Shown: positions 1 through 8,375, numbered from the stretch's first letter. The stretch: 64,000 nt of DNA from Lawsonibacter faecis (GCF_014287675.1 NZ_JACOPQ010000003.1:62001-126000), one strand, 5' to 3'. A program made the numbers and translations. The notes: generated by a model from the sequence alone, not told the origin.

Positions 1-655
1 GATTCCCGTGCTGGCTGTGGTGGACCCGGAGCTCATGCGCACCGTGCCGCCCAAATACACCGCCTATCAGGGCTTCGACGCTCTGTTCCACAACACCGAG
101 GTCATAATGAGCAAGGGTGTAAATCTGATGAGCGAGACCCTGGCCCTCTCCGCCATTGAGCACATCGCGGGGTACCTGCCCCGGGCCGTGCGGGATGGGA
201 ACGACCTGGAGGCCCGGGAGCACGTTGCCTACGGCAGCACACTGGCGGGCATGACCATGCAGCTCACCTCCACCACCGCCCAGCACTCCATGGAGCACGC
301 CATGAGCGCCTACCACCACAACCTGCCTCACGGCGCGGGCCTCATCATAATCTCCGAGGCGTTTGCCCGGTTCTTCATTGAGCGACACGCTTGCGACAGG
401 CAGTTCATCAAAATGGCGCGGGTGATGGGTATCCCCGAAGCCCACAAGCCGGAGGACTTTATCACCGCCCTTCAGAAGCTCCAGCGGGACTGCGGCGTGG
501 CCGATTTGAAAATGAGCGACTACGGCTTCACGCCCGACGAGTTCATGACGCTGGCCAAGGGCGCGCGCGCCATGCAGGGCGGCCTGTTCGCCGCCAACCC
601 CTGCGAGCTGACCGACGTGGACTGCGCGGGCATCTTTGAAGCATCTTACCGCTGA
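1..655 (+). CDS. Iron-containing alcohol dehydrogenase, C-terminal part
   Basis: The reading frame is open from the first bases of the window, so the gene starts upstream; about 218 residues are visible. The family reduces aldehydes or ketones (or oxidises alcohols) with NAD(P)H and a bound Fe2+ in the cytoplasm. The opening VVDPELM...PP and YQGFDALFH stretches match the start of the helical domain, and histidines in QHSMEHAMSAYHHNLPHGAG fit the metal-binding segment, with HNLPHG the second metal histidine region. It is followed 15 bp later by a flavodoxin gene, so it heads a redox operon. The substrate cannot be told from sequence. Confidence 0.9.
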   Translation, partial: IPVLAVVDPELMRTVPPKYTAYQGFDALFHNTEVIMSKGVNLMSETLALSAIEHIAGYLPRAVRDGNDLEAREHVAYGSTLAGMTMQLTSTTAQHSMEHAMSAYHHNLPHGAGLIIISEAFARFFIERHACDRQFIKMARVMGIPEAHKPEDFITALQKLQRDCGVADLKMSDYGFTPDEFMTLAKGARAMQGGLFAANPCELTDVDCAGIFEASYR

Positions 656-670
656 TCAGGAGGGGCTTTT

Positions 671-1147
671 ATGAACATACTGATTGCTTACTTTTCCTAC
701 ACCGGGCACACAAAGGGGATTGCCCGGCAGATCCAGGCGCTGACCGGCGGGGACCTGTTTGAGATTCGTCCCGCCATACCCTATCCCCAGGACTACGACA
801 CCGCCGAGCGGCAGGGCCGCAGGGAGACCCGAGACGGCTACCACCCGCCCCTGGCGGAACCGTCGCCCGACCTATCCGGCTACGACGCCCTTCTGCTGGG
901 AACCCCCAACTGGTTTAACACCGCGGCGCCCCCGGTGGCCACGTTCCTGGCGGAGAACGACTTCGGGGGCAAGCCCATCGCCCTGTTCTGCACCAACGGG
1001 GGCGGCGGCCTGGGCCATATCCCAGCCGACGTCAAGGCGCTGCGCAGGGACGCCAAGCTGCTGGACAGTCTGAACCTCTACGAGGACGGCGGCGCTGGAG
1101 CCAAGGCAAAAATTGCTGACTGGCTGAAGAAAAATGGCCTGATGTAA
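671..1147 (+). CDS. Flavodoxin-like protein (first of two)
   Basis: Small FMN-binding electron carrier of 158 residues. It begins MNILIAYFSYTGHTKGIA, where SYTGHTK is the phosphate-binding loop of flavodoxins, followed by a GTPNWFNTAAPP segment and an FCTNGGGGLG segment that would contact the flavin ring. AGGAGG sits 7 bp before the ATG. It lies between an alcohol dehydrogenase and a nitroreductase with short gaps, so co-transcription is likely. It probably supplies or accepts electrons for neighbouring reductases; the partner is inferred from position only. Confidence 0.88.
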   Translation: MNILIAYFSYTGHTKGIARQIQALTGGDLFEIRPAIPYPQDYDTAERQGRRETRDGYHPPLAEPSPDLSGYDALLLGTPNWFNTAAPPVATFLAENDFGGKPIALFCTNGGGGLGHIPADVKALRRDAKLLDSLNLYEDGGAGAKAKIADWLKKNGLM

Positions 1148-1160
1148 AGGGGGACTTTCC

Positions 1161-2105
1161 GTGAATGAGGTAATCAAATCCCTGCTCTCCCACCGCTCCA
1201 TCCGCGCCTACGGGGACCATCCGGTGGAGGAGGATGTGTTGGACCAGATTATTCAGGCGGTGCAGGCAGCCCCCAACTGGGTCAACCTGCAGCACGTCTC
1301 CGTGATCGTGGTAAAAGACCCAGAGCGCCGCAAGAAATTTGCCGCGCTCTGCGGAGAGCAGCCGCACATCGCCCAGGCCCCGGTCTTTTTGGTATTCTGC
1401 GCGGACTACTACCGCACCTGGCTCGCCTGCCGAGCCAAGGGACAGCCCTTTGACGAGGTGGTGGGACAGATTGACAACCTCATCGTCGGGGCCCATGAGG
1501 TGGGCATCGCCCTGGGCACCGCCGTGGCTGCGGCGGAATCCTTCGGTCTGGGCACGGTGCCCATTGGGGACATCCGCCTCCACGCATTGGAGGCGGCCGC
1601 GGAGCTGGGTCTGCCCAAATATGTACTCCCCCTGCTGGGGCTGTGCGTGGGCTATCCGGCGGAGCGGCCCGGCCGGAAGCCCCGCCTGCCCAGGGATGCG
1701 GTCTGCTTTGAGGAGCGCTACGATCAGGCGCTTGAGCCTCTCTTGGCGCAATACGACGAGATCTACGCCGCCTACTTAAAGGAACGGCCTTGGAACAGCC
1801 GTGTTGGGACCTGGACACAGTTAGCCGCCGACTTCTACCGTCCGCCCTACGGCCACTACCCGGAGGTGCCGGAGCTGCTGCGGCGGCAGGGCTTTTCCGC
1901 TCCCGTGGACGGGGGCAACGCGACGCTTAAGAGCGAAAAAAGGACAGAAAGCGGGGAATCTCCCTATGGAATATCGGAACCTGCCCCACGGCGGGGAAAA
2001 AATCAGCGTCATCGGTATGGGCACGTCCGTTGTGGGCGAGCAGGCGGAGAAAGAAATTGTCGATACCATCCGGTATGCGCTGGACTCCGGGGTCAACTAC
2101 ATTGA
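1161..2105 (+). CDS. Nitroreductase-family FMN oxidoreductase with an out-of-family tail
   Basis: Starts at GTG 1161 after an AAAGGGGGA ribosome site. The first roughly 250 residues fit the NfsA/FRP type of nitroreductase: SHRSIRAYGDHPVEED at the N-terminus, GAHEVGIALGTAVAAAESFGLG in the middle, and LGLCVGYPAERPGRKPRLP near the end. These are FMN enzymes that use NAD(P)H to reduce nitro compounds, quinones or flavins. The frame has no stop where the family usually ends (about position 1930). It runs on for some 60 basic residues that overlap the next gene by 140 bp in another frame. That tail resembles nothing and is probably the result of a lost stop or a frameshift. Confidence 0.85.
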   Translation: MNEVIKSLLSHRSIRAYGDHPVEEDVLDQIIQAVQAAPNWVNLQHVSVIVVKDPERRKKFAALCGEQPHIAQAPVFLVFCADYYRTWLACRAKGQPFDEVVGQIDNLIVGAHEVGIALGTAVAAAESFGLGTVPIGDIRLHALEAAAELGLPKYVLPLLGLCVGYPAERPGRKPRLPRDAVCFEERYDQALEPLLAQYDEIYAAYLKERPWNSRVGTWTQLAADFYRPPYGHYPEVPELLRRQGFSAPVDGGNATLKSEKRTESGESPYGISEPAPRRGKNQRHRYGHVRCGRAGGERNCRYHPVCAGLRGQLH

Positions 2106-3060
2106 CCTGGCGGGCGGACACGCATCCATCTTTTCCGCCTGCGGGAAAGCGCTGGAGGGGCGGCGGCGGGACGCCATGCTGCAGATCCACTTTGGCGCGG
2201 ACTACACCACCGGGGCTTACGGGTGGAGCACCCGTCTGGAGACCGTCAAGCGCTCCATCGACTGGCAGCTCACCCATCTCAAGACCGATTACATCGACTT
2301 TGGCTTCATCCACTGCCTGGACGAGCAGAGAGATCTGGCCGCCTATGAGAAAAACGGGGTGCTGCAATTCGTGCTGGATATGAAGGCCCAGGGCGTCGTC
2401 CGGCATATCGGCCTGTCCACCCATACGCCGGAGCTTGCGAATCTGGTGCTGGACATGGGCATTCTGGATATGCTCATGTTTTCCATCAACCCCATGTACG
2501 ACTACGGTCAAGGGGATTACGCCAACGGCAGCAATCACGAGCGGCAGGACCTGTACTGCCGCTGTGAAAAGGAGGGGGTGGGCATCTCAGTGATGAAGCC
2601 CTTCAACGCCGGCCAGCTTCTGGACGCCAAAAAGTCCCCCTTCCGCCGGGCGCTGACCACCGCCCAGTGCATCCAGTATGCCCTGGACCGCCCCGGCGTG
2701 CTCACGGTGCTGGGCGGCCCGGCCAATACCGCGCAGCTCAAGGAAATCCTCTCCTACCTCGATACCACAGAAGCCCAGCGTGACTACTCTGTCATCGGCT
2801 CCTTCACGCCGGACGAGTCCGTGGGCAGGTGCGTCTACTGCAAGCACTGCCACCCCTGCCCCGCGGGACTGGACATCGGCCTTATCAACAAGTATTACGA
2901 CCTGGCCCGGCAGGGCGACACACTGGCGGGGGAGCACTACCTGACGCTGGAAAAGACGGCGGCGGACTGCATCAAGTGCGGCCGCTGCAACAGCAGGTGT
3001 CCGTTCCAGGTGGCCCAGCAGGAGCGGATGGCGGAAATCAAACAGTACTTTGGAGCATAG
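1966..3060 (+). CDS. Aldo/keto reductase with two C-terminal [4Fe-4S] motifs
   Basis: 364 residues: an aldo/keto reductase barrel (about 1-280) followed by a ferredoxin-like domain with cysteines 289, 292, 295, 298 and 335, 338, 341, 345. This fusion is common in anaerobic Clostridia and suggests electron transfer between a nicotinamide or flavin partner and Fe-S clusters. The catalytic tetrad is not standard. The Asp (NYIDLA) and the late His (FIHCLD) remain, but where a Tyr (YG) is expected the sequence reads GGHAS, and the usual Lys position lies in MLQIHFG. Classic carbonyl reduction may therefore be altered. The start MEYRNLPHGGEKIS is typical for the family even though it overlaps the upstream nitroreductase frame. 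Confidence 0.88.
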   Translation: MEYRNLPHGGEKISVIGMGTSVVGEQAEKEIVDTIRYALDSGVNYIDLAGGHASIFSACGKALEGRRRDAMLQIHFGADYTTGAYGWSTRLETVKRSIDWQLTHLKTDYIDFGFIHCLDEQRDLAAYEKNGVLQFVLDMKAQGVVRHIGLSTHTPELANLVLDMGILDMLMFSINPMYDYGQGDYANGSNHERQDLYCRCEKEGVGISVMKPFNAGQLLDAKKSPFRRALTTAQCIQYALDRPGVLTVLGGPANTAQLKEILSYLDTTEAQRDYSVIGSFTPDESVGRCVYCKHCHPCPAGLDIGLINKYYDLARQGDTLAGEHYLTLEKTAADCIKCGRCNSRCPFQVAQQERMAEIKQYFGA

Positions 3061-3129
3061 GAGTTATCTGAACAGTCCGTGCGGCTGGAGCGCCGCATAC
3101 CATCCGAAACACAGAAAAGGAGCATGAAT

Positions 3130-3603
3130 ATGAGCAAATCTTTGGTCGCCTATTTTTCTGCCGGCGGCGTCACCGCCAGGGCAGCAAAGGACCTTGCCGA
3201 AGCGGTCGGGGCGGATCTGTATGAAATCAGGCCCGTGGTCCCCTATACCCCGGCTGACCTGAACTGGAACGACCCCAAATCCCGCAGCTCGCTGGAGAGG
3301 AAGGACAAATCCTTCCGCCCGGAGCTGGCCGATCACGACGCGCCAGTGGATGGGTATAAGACCATCTATTTGGGGTTTCCCATCTGGTGGTACACCGCAC
3401 CCACCATCATCAATACCTTTTTGGAAGCCTATGACTTTGCCGGAAAGACCATCGTGCTCTTTGCCACCTCAGGCGGCAGCGGGCTGGGTGGGACAGCCTT
3501 CGACCTGTCCCCCAGCTGTCCCGGCGCAGTCATGAAAACCGGGAAGCTGCTAAACGGAAGGCTTTCCGAGGCATCCCTGCGCCAGTGGGCGGAAGTCCTG
3601 TAA
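3130..3603 (+). CDS. Flavodoxin (second of two)
   Basis: Begins MSKSLVAYFSAGGVTARAAK, a flavodoxin beta-1/phosphate-loop pattern, with GFPIWWYTAPTIINTFLEAYDF and LFATSGGSGLGG as the later FMN-contacting segments, about 157 residues in all. I chose ATG 3130 because AGGAG at 3118-3122 is 7 bp upstream; the ATG at 3124 is too close to it. It follows the Fe-S aldo/keto reductase in the same operon. It differs clearly from the first flavodoxin, so it is not a recent duplicate. Confidence 0.88.
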   Translation: MSKSLVAYFSAGGVTARAAKDLAEAVGADLYEIRPVVPYTPADLNWNDPKSRSSLERKDKSFRPELADHDAPVDGYKTIYLGFPIWWYTAPTIINTFLEAYDFAGKTIVLFATSGGSGLGGTAFDLSPSCPGAVMKTGKLLNGRLSEASLRQWAEVL

Positions 3604-3681
3604 TTTGTTGGCGTGTTTCACCGAAAGGGCGGCACCCCGGCTTTCGGAGAGCACTCCATTTCAAGAAAGGATGGCGCTGAT

Positions 3682-5199
3682 ATGAAAGGATATCAACTTT
3701 GGTCCATGGGCCTGCTGGCGGTCCTGCTGCTGCAAACGGCCGCCTGTGCCTCCCCGTCCGCCCCTCCCCTGAAATCAGATGGCGTGGCCGCGGCGCCGGC
3801 CTTTACGGACGTTCCCGCCGACGCCTGGTATGCGCAGGCCGTCCTGTACTGCCGGGAGCAGGGGCTGGTCCGCGGAACGGCGGACCACACGTTTTCCCCC
3901 GACCGCTCCATGACCCGTTCCATGCTTGCCGCCGTGCTGTACAGGCTGGCCGGCAGCCCCGCCGTCTCTGCCGCCCCCGGCTTTTCGGATACCCGGGCCG
4001 GAGCCTGGTACGCCGACGCCGTCGCCTGGGCTGCGGAGAGGGGTGTTGTCTCCGGTTACGGAAACGGCCTGTTTGGAACGGGCGACCCCGTCAACCGCGA
4101 GCAGGCTGTGACCGCACTTTGGCGGTACGCATACTCCCCTGAGACCGAGACGGCGGCGGACTTTGCCGATACCGGCGAACTCTCAGCCTGGGCGCGTCCG
4201 GCGGTAAACTGGGCCTGGGTCCAGGGGATCGCGGCCGGGCGGGCGGGAAACCGCTTTGCAGCCAGAGAAGCCGTCACGCGTGCGGAGGTATGTGTAATGC
4301 TATATCGCTGGATGGAGAATCCAAAGAGCGGCGCGCCAACGGCGGCGCCCTCTCCCGAACCCACGCTCCCGCCTGACGGCGGCATCGCGTTCGACTTTGA
4401 AAGGAAGGCCGTTACGTTGAACAGCGGCTACGAAATGCCCATCAACGGACTGGGGACCTACTCCCTGACCGGCGAGACCTGTGTCGCCTCCGTCACTGCG
4501 GCGCTGGAGCGCGGCGTCCGGCTCATCGACACGGCCCATATCTACGGCAACGAGGCGGAGGTCGGACAGGCGGTGCGGGAGTCCGGCATTCCACGGGAGG
4601 AAATTTTCATCATCACCAAGCTCTATCCCAGCCAGTTTGCCAATGCGGAGGACGCCATTGACGAGGCGCTCCGTAAGCTGGACATCGGATATATCGACCT
4701 GCTGCTGCTCCACCACCCTGGAACGGGCGACGTGGAGGCGTACCGGGCGATGGAACGGGCTGTGGAGGCGGGCAAAGTCCGCTCCATCGGGCTGTCCAAC
4801 TGGTATGTGCGGGAGCTGGAGGAATTTCTGCCCCAGGTGACTGTAACGCCCGCCCTGGTGCAGAACGAGATACACCCCTACTACCAGGAAAACGACGTAA
4901 TTCCATATATTCAGGGCCTGGGCATCGTGGTACAGGGCTGGTATCCCCTGGGCGGCCGTGGACACACGGCGGAGCTGCTGGGAGACGGGATCATCTCCGA
5001 AATCGCCGCGGCCCACGATAAATCCCCAGCCCAGGTCATTCTGCGCTGGAATTTGCAAAAGGGCGTGGTGGTTATCCCCGGCTCCGGCAACCCCGACCAC
5101 ATCCAGGAGAACACGGAGCTTTATGACTTTGAACTGAGTGACGAGGAGATGGCGAGGATCAACGCCTTGGACCGGGGTGAAAAGCACGACTGGTATTAG
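3682..5199 (+). CDS. Lipoprotein with three SLH domains fused to an aldo/keto reductase
   Basis: 505 residues from ATG 3682, preceded by AAAGG. It has a lipoprotein signal with a lipobox ending QTAAC (Cys22), three S-layer homology repeats (about 40-90, 100-150 and 158-210), a proline-rich linker (about 215-232), and a complete aldo/keto reductase barrel (about 243-505). The reductase keeps the catalytic tetrad: Asp283 and Tyr288 in LIDTAHIYGN, Lys313 in IITKL, and the His of LLLHHP. The family normally uses cytoplasmic NADPH, yet signal peptide and SLH domains predict attachment to the cell wall outside the membrane. Either a cofactor is available outside or the barrel acts differently. It closes the redox operon and a strong hairpin follows. 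Confidence 0.88.
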   Translation: MKGYQLWSMGLLAVLLLQTAACASPSAPPLKSDGVAAAPAFTDVPADAWYAQAVLYCREQGLVRGTADHTFSPDRSMTRSMLAAVLYRLAGSPAVSAAPGFSDTRAGAWYADAVAWAAERGVVSGYGNGLFGTGDPVNREQAVTALWRYAYSPETETAADFADTGELSAWARPAVNWAWVQGIAAGRAGNRFAAREAVTRAEVCVMLYRWMENPKSGAPTAAPSPEPTLPPDGGIAFDFERKAVTLNSGYEMPINGLGTYSLTGETCVASVTAALERGVRLIDTAHIYGNEAEVGQAVRESGIPREEIFIITKLYPSQFANAEDAIDEALRKLDIGYIDLLLLHHPGTGDVEAYRAMERAVEAGKVRSIGLSNWYVRELEEFLPQVTVTPALVQNEIHPYYQENDVIPYIQGLGIVVQGWYPLGGRGHTAELLGDGIISEIAAAHDKSPAQVILRWNLQKGVVVIPGSGNPDHIQENTELYDFELSDEEMARINALDRGEKHDWY

Positions 5200-5340
5200 C
5201 TGCGGGCCTGTGTGACAGCCTATTTTGTAATCATTTTTGATTTGTCGCATTTGTTCCAGAACGGCCTTTGCCTGTCCCCTCTCGCTTACTGAAACGGTTG
5301 CCGCCTGTCTGTCCAGGCAAAAATCGTTGGCGTGTCATAA

Positions 5341-5375
5341 CAAAGCCGGCCCGGTCGCGCACCGGGCCGGCTTTG
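5341..5375. terminator. Hairpin terminator between convergent genes
   Basis: A 35-nt perfect inverted repeat (CAAAGCCGGCCCGGT ... ACCGGGCCGGCTTTG) with a short loop lies after the SLH-reductase gene and before the end of the minus-strand gene at 5544, so it may stop transcription both ways. It has no long T run. The rest of 5200-5543 shows no gene I can support. Confidence 0.6.
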
Positions 5376-5543
5376 TTATGCCGGTTGCCGCACTGCCCCA
5401 GGCGATGGACAGGAGAGGGGCGGGGAGGATCAAGTACGGAATGCCGCGCCAGGCCCGGTATGACTGTAAAGCAGCCTTACGCGGCTGACGCTGCCTGCCT
5501 GCGCATCTCACGCCCGCGCCGAAAATATAGGGTTTCGTCCGCG

Positions 5544-5927
5544 TCACCGCGGGGAATACCGTCTTCTCCGGTGGCCGGTCAGCAGCAGCACGGCCAGCTT
5601 CCACAGCAGGCAGCAGTAGGCCCGCTTCGCCTCCTCCGTCCACTCGCCCATCAGCCGCTCGGCCCGCTCCAGTACCCGGTTTCTGCGCCGCCGGGCCAGC
5701 AGCACGGTGGCGAGCCACCCGGCGAAGGCGGCCCCCGTCAGAATGTAGGAGCCCTTATCCCAGGGGAGGCTGCCGTCCATATGGGCCACAGTCAGCAGAA
5801 ATACCAGCACCACCAGGACCCCGCCGAGCAGTTCCCCGTAGCGGGCGGCCCAGTACCCCCACAAATCCAGGGTCAGGGCCTCCATTTCCAGGCCGACGCG
5901 GTCAAAATCAATATAGAAGTCGTCCAT
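5544..5927 (-). CDS. Small membrane protein of unknown function
   Basis: 127 residues with two clear hydrophobic segments: about 34-50 (LLGGVLVVLVFLLTVA) and about 62-78 (SYILTGAAFAGWLATVLLA). An arginine-rich loop and a basic C-terminal tail follow. I recognise no family. A GGGGGGAAG sequence lies about a dozen bases before the ATG. The gene is isolated: a MITE-like repeat lies immediately upstream and the redox operon converges on its end. Confidence 0.55.
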   Translation of the reverse strand: MDDFYIDFDRVGLEMEALTLDLWGYWAARYGELLGGVLVVLVFLLTVAHMDGSLPWDKGSYILTGAAFAGWLATVLLARRRRNRVLERAERLMGEWTEEAKRAYCCLLWKLAVLLLTGHRRRRYSPR

Positions 5928-5948
5928 TTAACGTGTCACTTCCCCCCA

Positions 5949-6246
5949 TGTCATTCAGTGAAGGCTTTCAGCGTGCCTTTTACCCGAAAGCTGTCATTCA
6001 GAGCCGGTGCGCACAGCGCAGCCGTCGGCGGCTTTGCCGCCTTACGGATGCGGCGTACCCCTTGCGGATACACCGGTGAAGAATCCCCCATTCAGGGGCT
6101 GATGCTCCTATTGAAGGGGTTTCCTGGAGGTGAATTGTCCCGAAGGGGCAAGAGAGACCGCCCTGGGGCGCGCCAGTCTGAGGGGCCGCCGCTGCGCGGA
6201 CCGGTTCTGAATAACAGGGCGATGGGAATTGCTTCACTGAATGACA
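5949..6246. repeat. MITE-like repeat, copy 1, with 15-bp terminal inverted repeats
   Basis: A 298-bp element bounded by perfect terminal inverted repeats: TGTCATTCAGTGAAG at 5949-5963 and its reverse complement at 6232-6246. An internal partial repeat GTCATTCAG occurs at about 5993. The interior shares long stretches with 9299-9499 (GTCGGCGGCTTTGCCGCC, CAGGGGCTGAT.CTCCTATTG) and with 47886-48010 (GAGGTGAATTG.CCC, GGGCAAGAGAGACCGC). It encodes nothing convincing, as expected for a non-autonomous element. Confidence 0.72.
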
Positions 6247-6250
6247 CTGG

Positions 6251-6496
6251 TTACTTCCCCTCTTTTATCCCTTCCCTGAAAAAGAAGAGATCCTCCGGCT
6301 TTACATCCAGCGCGTCTGAAATGGAAAATATCGTGTCTAAAGACGCGCCGACCGCGGCCTGCTCAACTTTGCTGATCGTAGTTCGTTCCAGGCCGCACCG
6401 CTCGGCCAGTTGTTCTTGAGATAGTCCTCTTAAATTGCGGTAATAGGCAACATTCAGGCCAAGAATGCGGTATTTCTTTCTCTGCCTCGCATCCAT
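6251..6496 (-). CDS. XRE-family helix-turn-helix regulator
   Basis: 81 residues, essentially a single Cro/C1-type helix-turn-helix: LGLNVAYYRNLRGLSQEQLAERCGLERTTISKVEQ, followed by a short acidic end. Such proteins bind DNA as dimers and often repress their own gene. The gene is alone, with a MITE-like repeat touching its 3' side and about 330 bp of non-coding DNA upstream. No partner toxin is visible, so its target is unknown. Confidence 0.88.
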   Translation of the reverse strand: MDARQRKKYRILGLNVAYYRNLRGLSQEQLAERCGLERTTISKVEQAAVGASLDTIFSISDALDVKPEDLFFFREGIKEGK

Positions 6497-6664
6497 TCAA
6501 CCACCTCATAATCGCCTACTATTGTACGATATCAAGGCTCAAATGACCACGGATTGAGAATACCAATATGGGGCGTCTCAATCACACCACCCCTGTTGGA
6601 GCGTGAGAGAAACAATGCATAACATCAAAGGGCGCGAGGCAGAATGGACAGATCCCGTCACGCA

Positions 6665-6703
6665 GTCATTGCGCGCCAGTACACACACTGGCGTGGCAAT
6701 CCG
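6665..6703. repeat. Short palindromic repeat-like sequence
   Basis: GTCATTGCGCGCCAGT, then a short spacer, then ACTGGCGTGGCAATCCG. The inner parts pair as a hairpin (GCCAGT/ACTGGC). It has the look of a small dispersed intergenic repeat, but no second copy is seen in this window. The rest of 6497-6828 holds the upstream region of the XRE gene and a terminator, with no gene. Confidence 0.3.
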
Positions 6704-6723
6704 TTCCTCCATGAAAAGGGCGG

Positions 6724-6771
6724 ATTCCCATGCAAAAACGCCGCCCCTGGGCGGCGTTTTTGCATGGGAAT
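6724..6771. terminator. Bidirectional hairpin terminator
   Basis: An inverted repeat with arms of about 21 bp, ATTCCCATGCAAAAACGCCG paired with CGGCGTTTTTGCATGGGAAT. The A5/T5 blocks inside the stem give a U run on either strand. It lies downstream of the ferritin-like gene (minus strand). Confidence 0.75.
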
Positions 6772-6828
6772 GACAGTCATGATGGTTTTGCGCGTATTTT
6801 GCAGCTAGCTCTACCCGGCGCGTTCCCC

Positions 6829-7371
6829 CTACGGCCTCCGCTTCGTCTCTATGCCGCCGTAACTCTCCATCAGGCAGTGGAAAATCTCCAGGTGAACCCG
6901 CTCGTCCTGAATAATCCGCTGCAAATTCTCCACCACGTTCTGGTCCCCGATCCAGCGGCACTGCTCCTGGTATTTGCGGACGGTCGCCTGTTCATCCCGG
7001 ATGGCCACCTGGAGTAAAGGCCCCAGCTTCTGGGAATAATGCAGAAAGCCGGGCGTCCACCAGGTATACCGCCCCCCCTGCCTGCACCAGAGCCGTGGGT
7101 CCGCTCCAAGCTGCCGGGCCAGGGTGCCGAAAATCTCCAGGTGGCGCATCTCCACCATGGAGACCTTGTGGAAGACCTCCGACACCTCGGGGATCTCCGC
7201 CGTCACCAGATGGTCGTAAAAGTACAGTCCCACCGCCGACATCTCGGAATTGGCGCTGCCGATGTTGCCCAGCATCGCCTCGGCATACCTCTGGTTGCGG
7301 CCCATCGCCTGCACCGCCGGGTACGGCGCCTGCGCGTGGTAGGCCGTGAAGCCGCATCTCTCCTCTTCCAT
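6829..7371 (-). CDS. Ferritin-like (rubrerythrin/bacterioferritin-type) diiron protein
   Basis: 180 residues of mostly helical sequence with two E-x-x-H motifs, EMRHLE (about residue 74) and DERVHLE (about residue 158), plus further acidic residues in helices 1 and 3 (ANSEMSAVGLYFY, RDEQATVRKYQEQ). This is the four-helix diiron pattern of the ferritin-like superfamily, and the protein probably handles peroxide or iron. There is no rubredoxin-type CxxC site, so it is not a complete rubrerythrin. It is transcribed alone and diverges from trhA. Confidence 0.8.
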   Translation of the reverse strand: MEEERCGFTAYHAQAPYPAVQAMGRNQRYAEAMLGNIGSANSEMSAVGLYFYDHLVTAEIPEVSEVFHKVSMVEMRHLEIFGTLARQLGADPRLWCRQGGRYTWWTPGFLHYSQKLGPLLQVAIRDEQATVRKYQEQCRWIGDQNVVENLQRIIQDERVHLEIFHCLMESYGGIETKRRP

Positions 7372-7495
7372 GTTCCGCCCTCCTTGACAGGTTGGTTTTT
7401 CACCCTACCCTATGCGCCCACGGCATTGTCCCATACGCGGCGGACAGGAAATAATTTGAATCTAATTTTTGATATTATATTTTATCATTTTTATA

Positions 7496-7525
7496 TTGAC
7501 TTCTTCCGATACTAGGTGGTATACT
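7496..7525 (+). promoter_or_regulatory. Sigma-70-type promoter of trhA
   Basis: TTGACT at 7496-7501 and TATACT at 7520-7525 are separated by 18 bp in an AT-rich upstream block. The AAGGTGA ribosome site and the ATG at 7561 follow. Confidence 0.65.
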
Positions 7526-7560
7526 GACCACACCGAAAACAATGAACAAGGTGATTTTTA

Positions 7561-8310
7561 ATGGATGAGAGCATGATGCGTTACCCCCGTTCCGACCACC
7601 GCCTCCGCGCCGGGGCCCGGGCGGAGCGCCGCCCCCAGGAGAAGGGCCGGGACCCCTACGACGGCCTGCGGCCCTGGTCCGCCATCACCCACGGCGCGGG
7701 CGCGGTCCTGGGTGCGCTGGGCGCCGTCCTGCTGCTGGTGCGGGCGGTCTCCCTGGGGCTGGACGCCTGGCGCATCGTCTCCTTCGCCGTCTACGGCGCG
7801 TCCATGATCGGTCTCTACACCGCCAGCACCCTCTACCACTGCCTGCGTACCGGGGTCCACGGCCGCATCGCCCTGCGCAAGTATGACCACACCTCCATCT
7901 ATCTGCTGATCGCGGGCACCTACACCCCCATCTGCCTGGGGGCCCTGCGCACCCAGGGGGCCTGGGGCTGGGTCCTCTTCGGGGTTATTTGGGCCCTGGC
8001 CATCGCGGGCAGCGCCCTGACGATGGGCTGGATCAATATGCCCCGGCAGCTCACCGCCGCCATCTATATCTTTATGGGCTGGATGGCCGTCATCGCCGTC
8101 TACCCGCTCTACCGCGTGGTGGGCTGGAAGGGCCTCTTCTGGCTTCTGGCCGGCGGCGTGCTGTACACCGTGGGCGGTGTGCTCTACGCCCTCAAGTGGC
8201 CGGGCCGGGACAATCCCCGCTTCGGCTGCCACGAGATTTTCCACGTGTTCATCGTCCTGGGCAGCGTCTGCCACTTCTTCCTCATGTACCGGGTCATCTG
8301 CTTTCTTTGA
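7561..8310 (+). CDS. trhA: Hemolysin III / TrhA-family membrane protein
   Basis: 249 residues: a cytoplasmic arginine-rich N-terminus and then seven hydrophobic segments. Family hallmarks are visible: AITHGAGAVLGALG at the start of helix 1, STLYHCL, then RKYDHTSIYLLIAGTYTPICL and, near the end, FGCHEIFHVFIVLGSVCHFF with the conserved histidines of the PAQR/HlyIII metal site. Members affect membrane lipid and energy homeostasis; the haemolysin name is historical. It has its own promoter and a strong bidirectional terminator, so it is monocistronic. Confidence 0.93.
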   Translation: MDESMMRYPRSDHRLRAGARAERRPQEKGRDPYDGLRPWSAITHGAGAVLGALGAVLLLVRAVSLGLDAWRIVSFAVYGASMIGLYTASTLYHCLRTGVHGRIALRKYDHTSIYLLIAGTYTPICLGALRTQGAWGWVLFGVIWALAIAGSALTMGWINMPRQLTAAIYIFMGWMAVIAVYPLYRVVGWKGLFWLLAGGVLYTVGGVLYALKWPGRDNPRFGCHEIFHVFIVLGSVCHFFLMYRVICFL

Positions 8311-8317
8311 GCAAACC

Positions 8318-8362
8318 AAACCCCGGGGGTATCCCAATTCTGGGATACCCCCGGGGTTTTTG
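8318..8362. terminator. Bidirectional terminator between trhA and the AraC gene
   Basis: A perfect stem AACCCCGGGGGTATCCCA / TGGGATACCCCCGGGGTT with loop ATTC, flanked by AAA and TTTTT, serves the convergent genes on both sides. Confidence 0.88.
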
Positions 8363-8375
8363 TCCCCGTCAGATT

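Noticed and set aside
6665..6771. Two adjacent inverted repeats considered as a CRISPR-like or attenuator array
   Set aside because: Only two unrelated hairpins, no repeated spacer pattern and no cas genes anywhere in the window.
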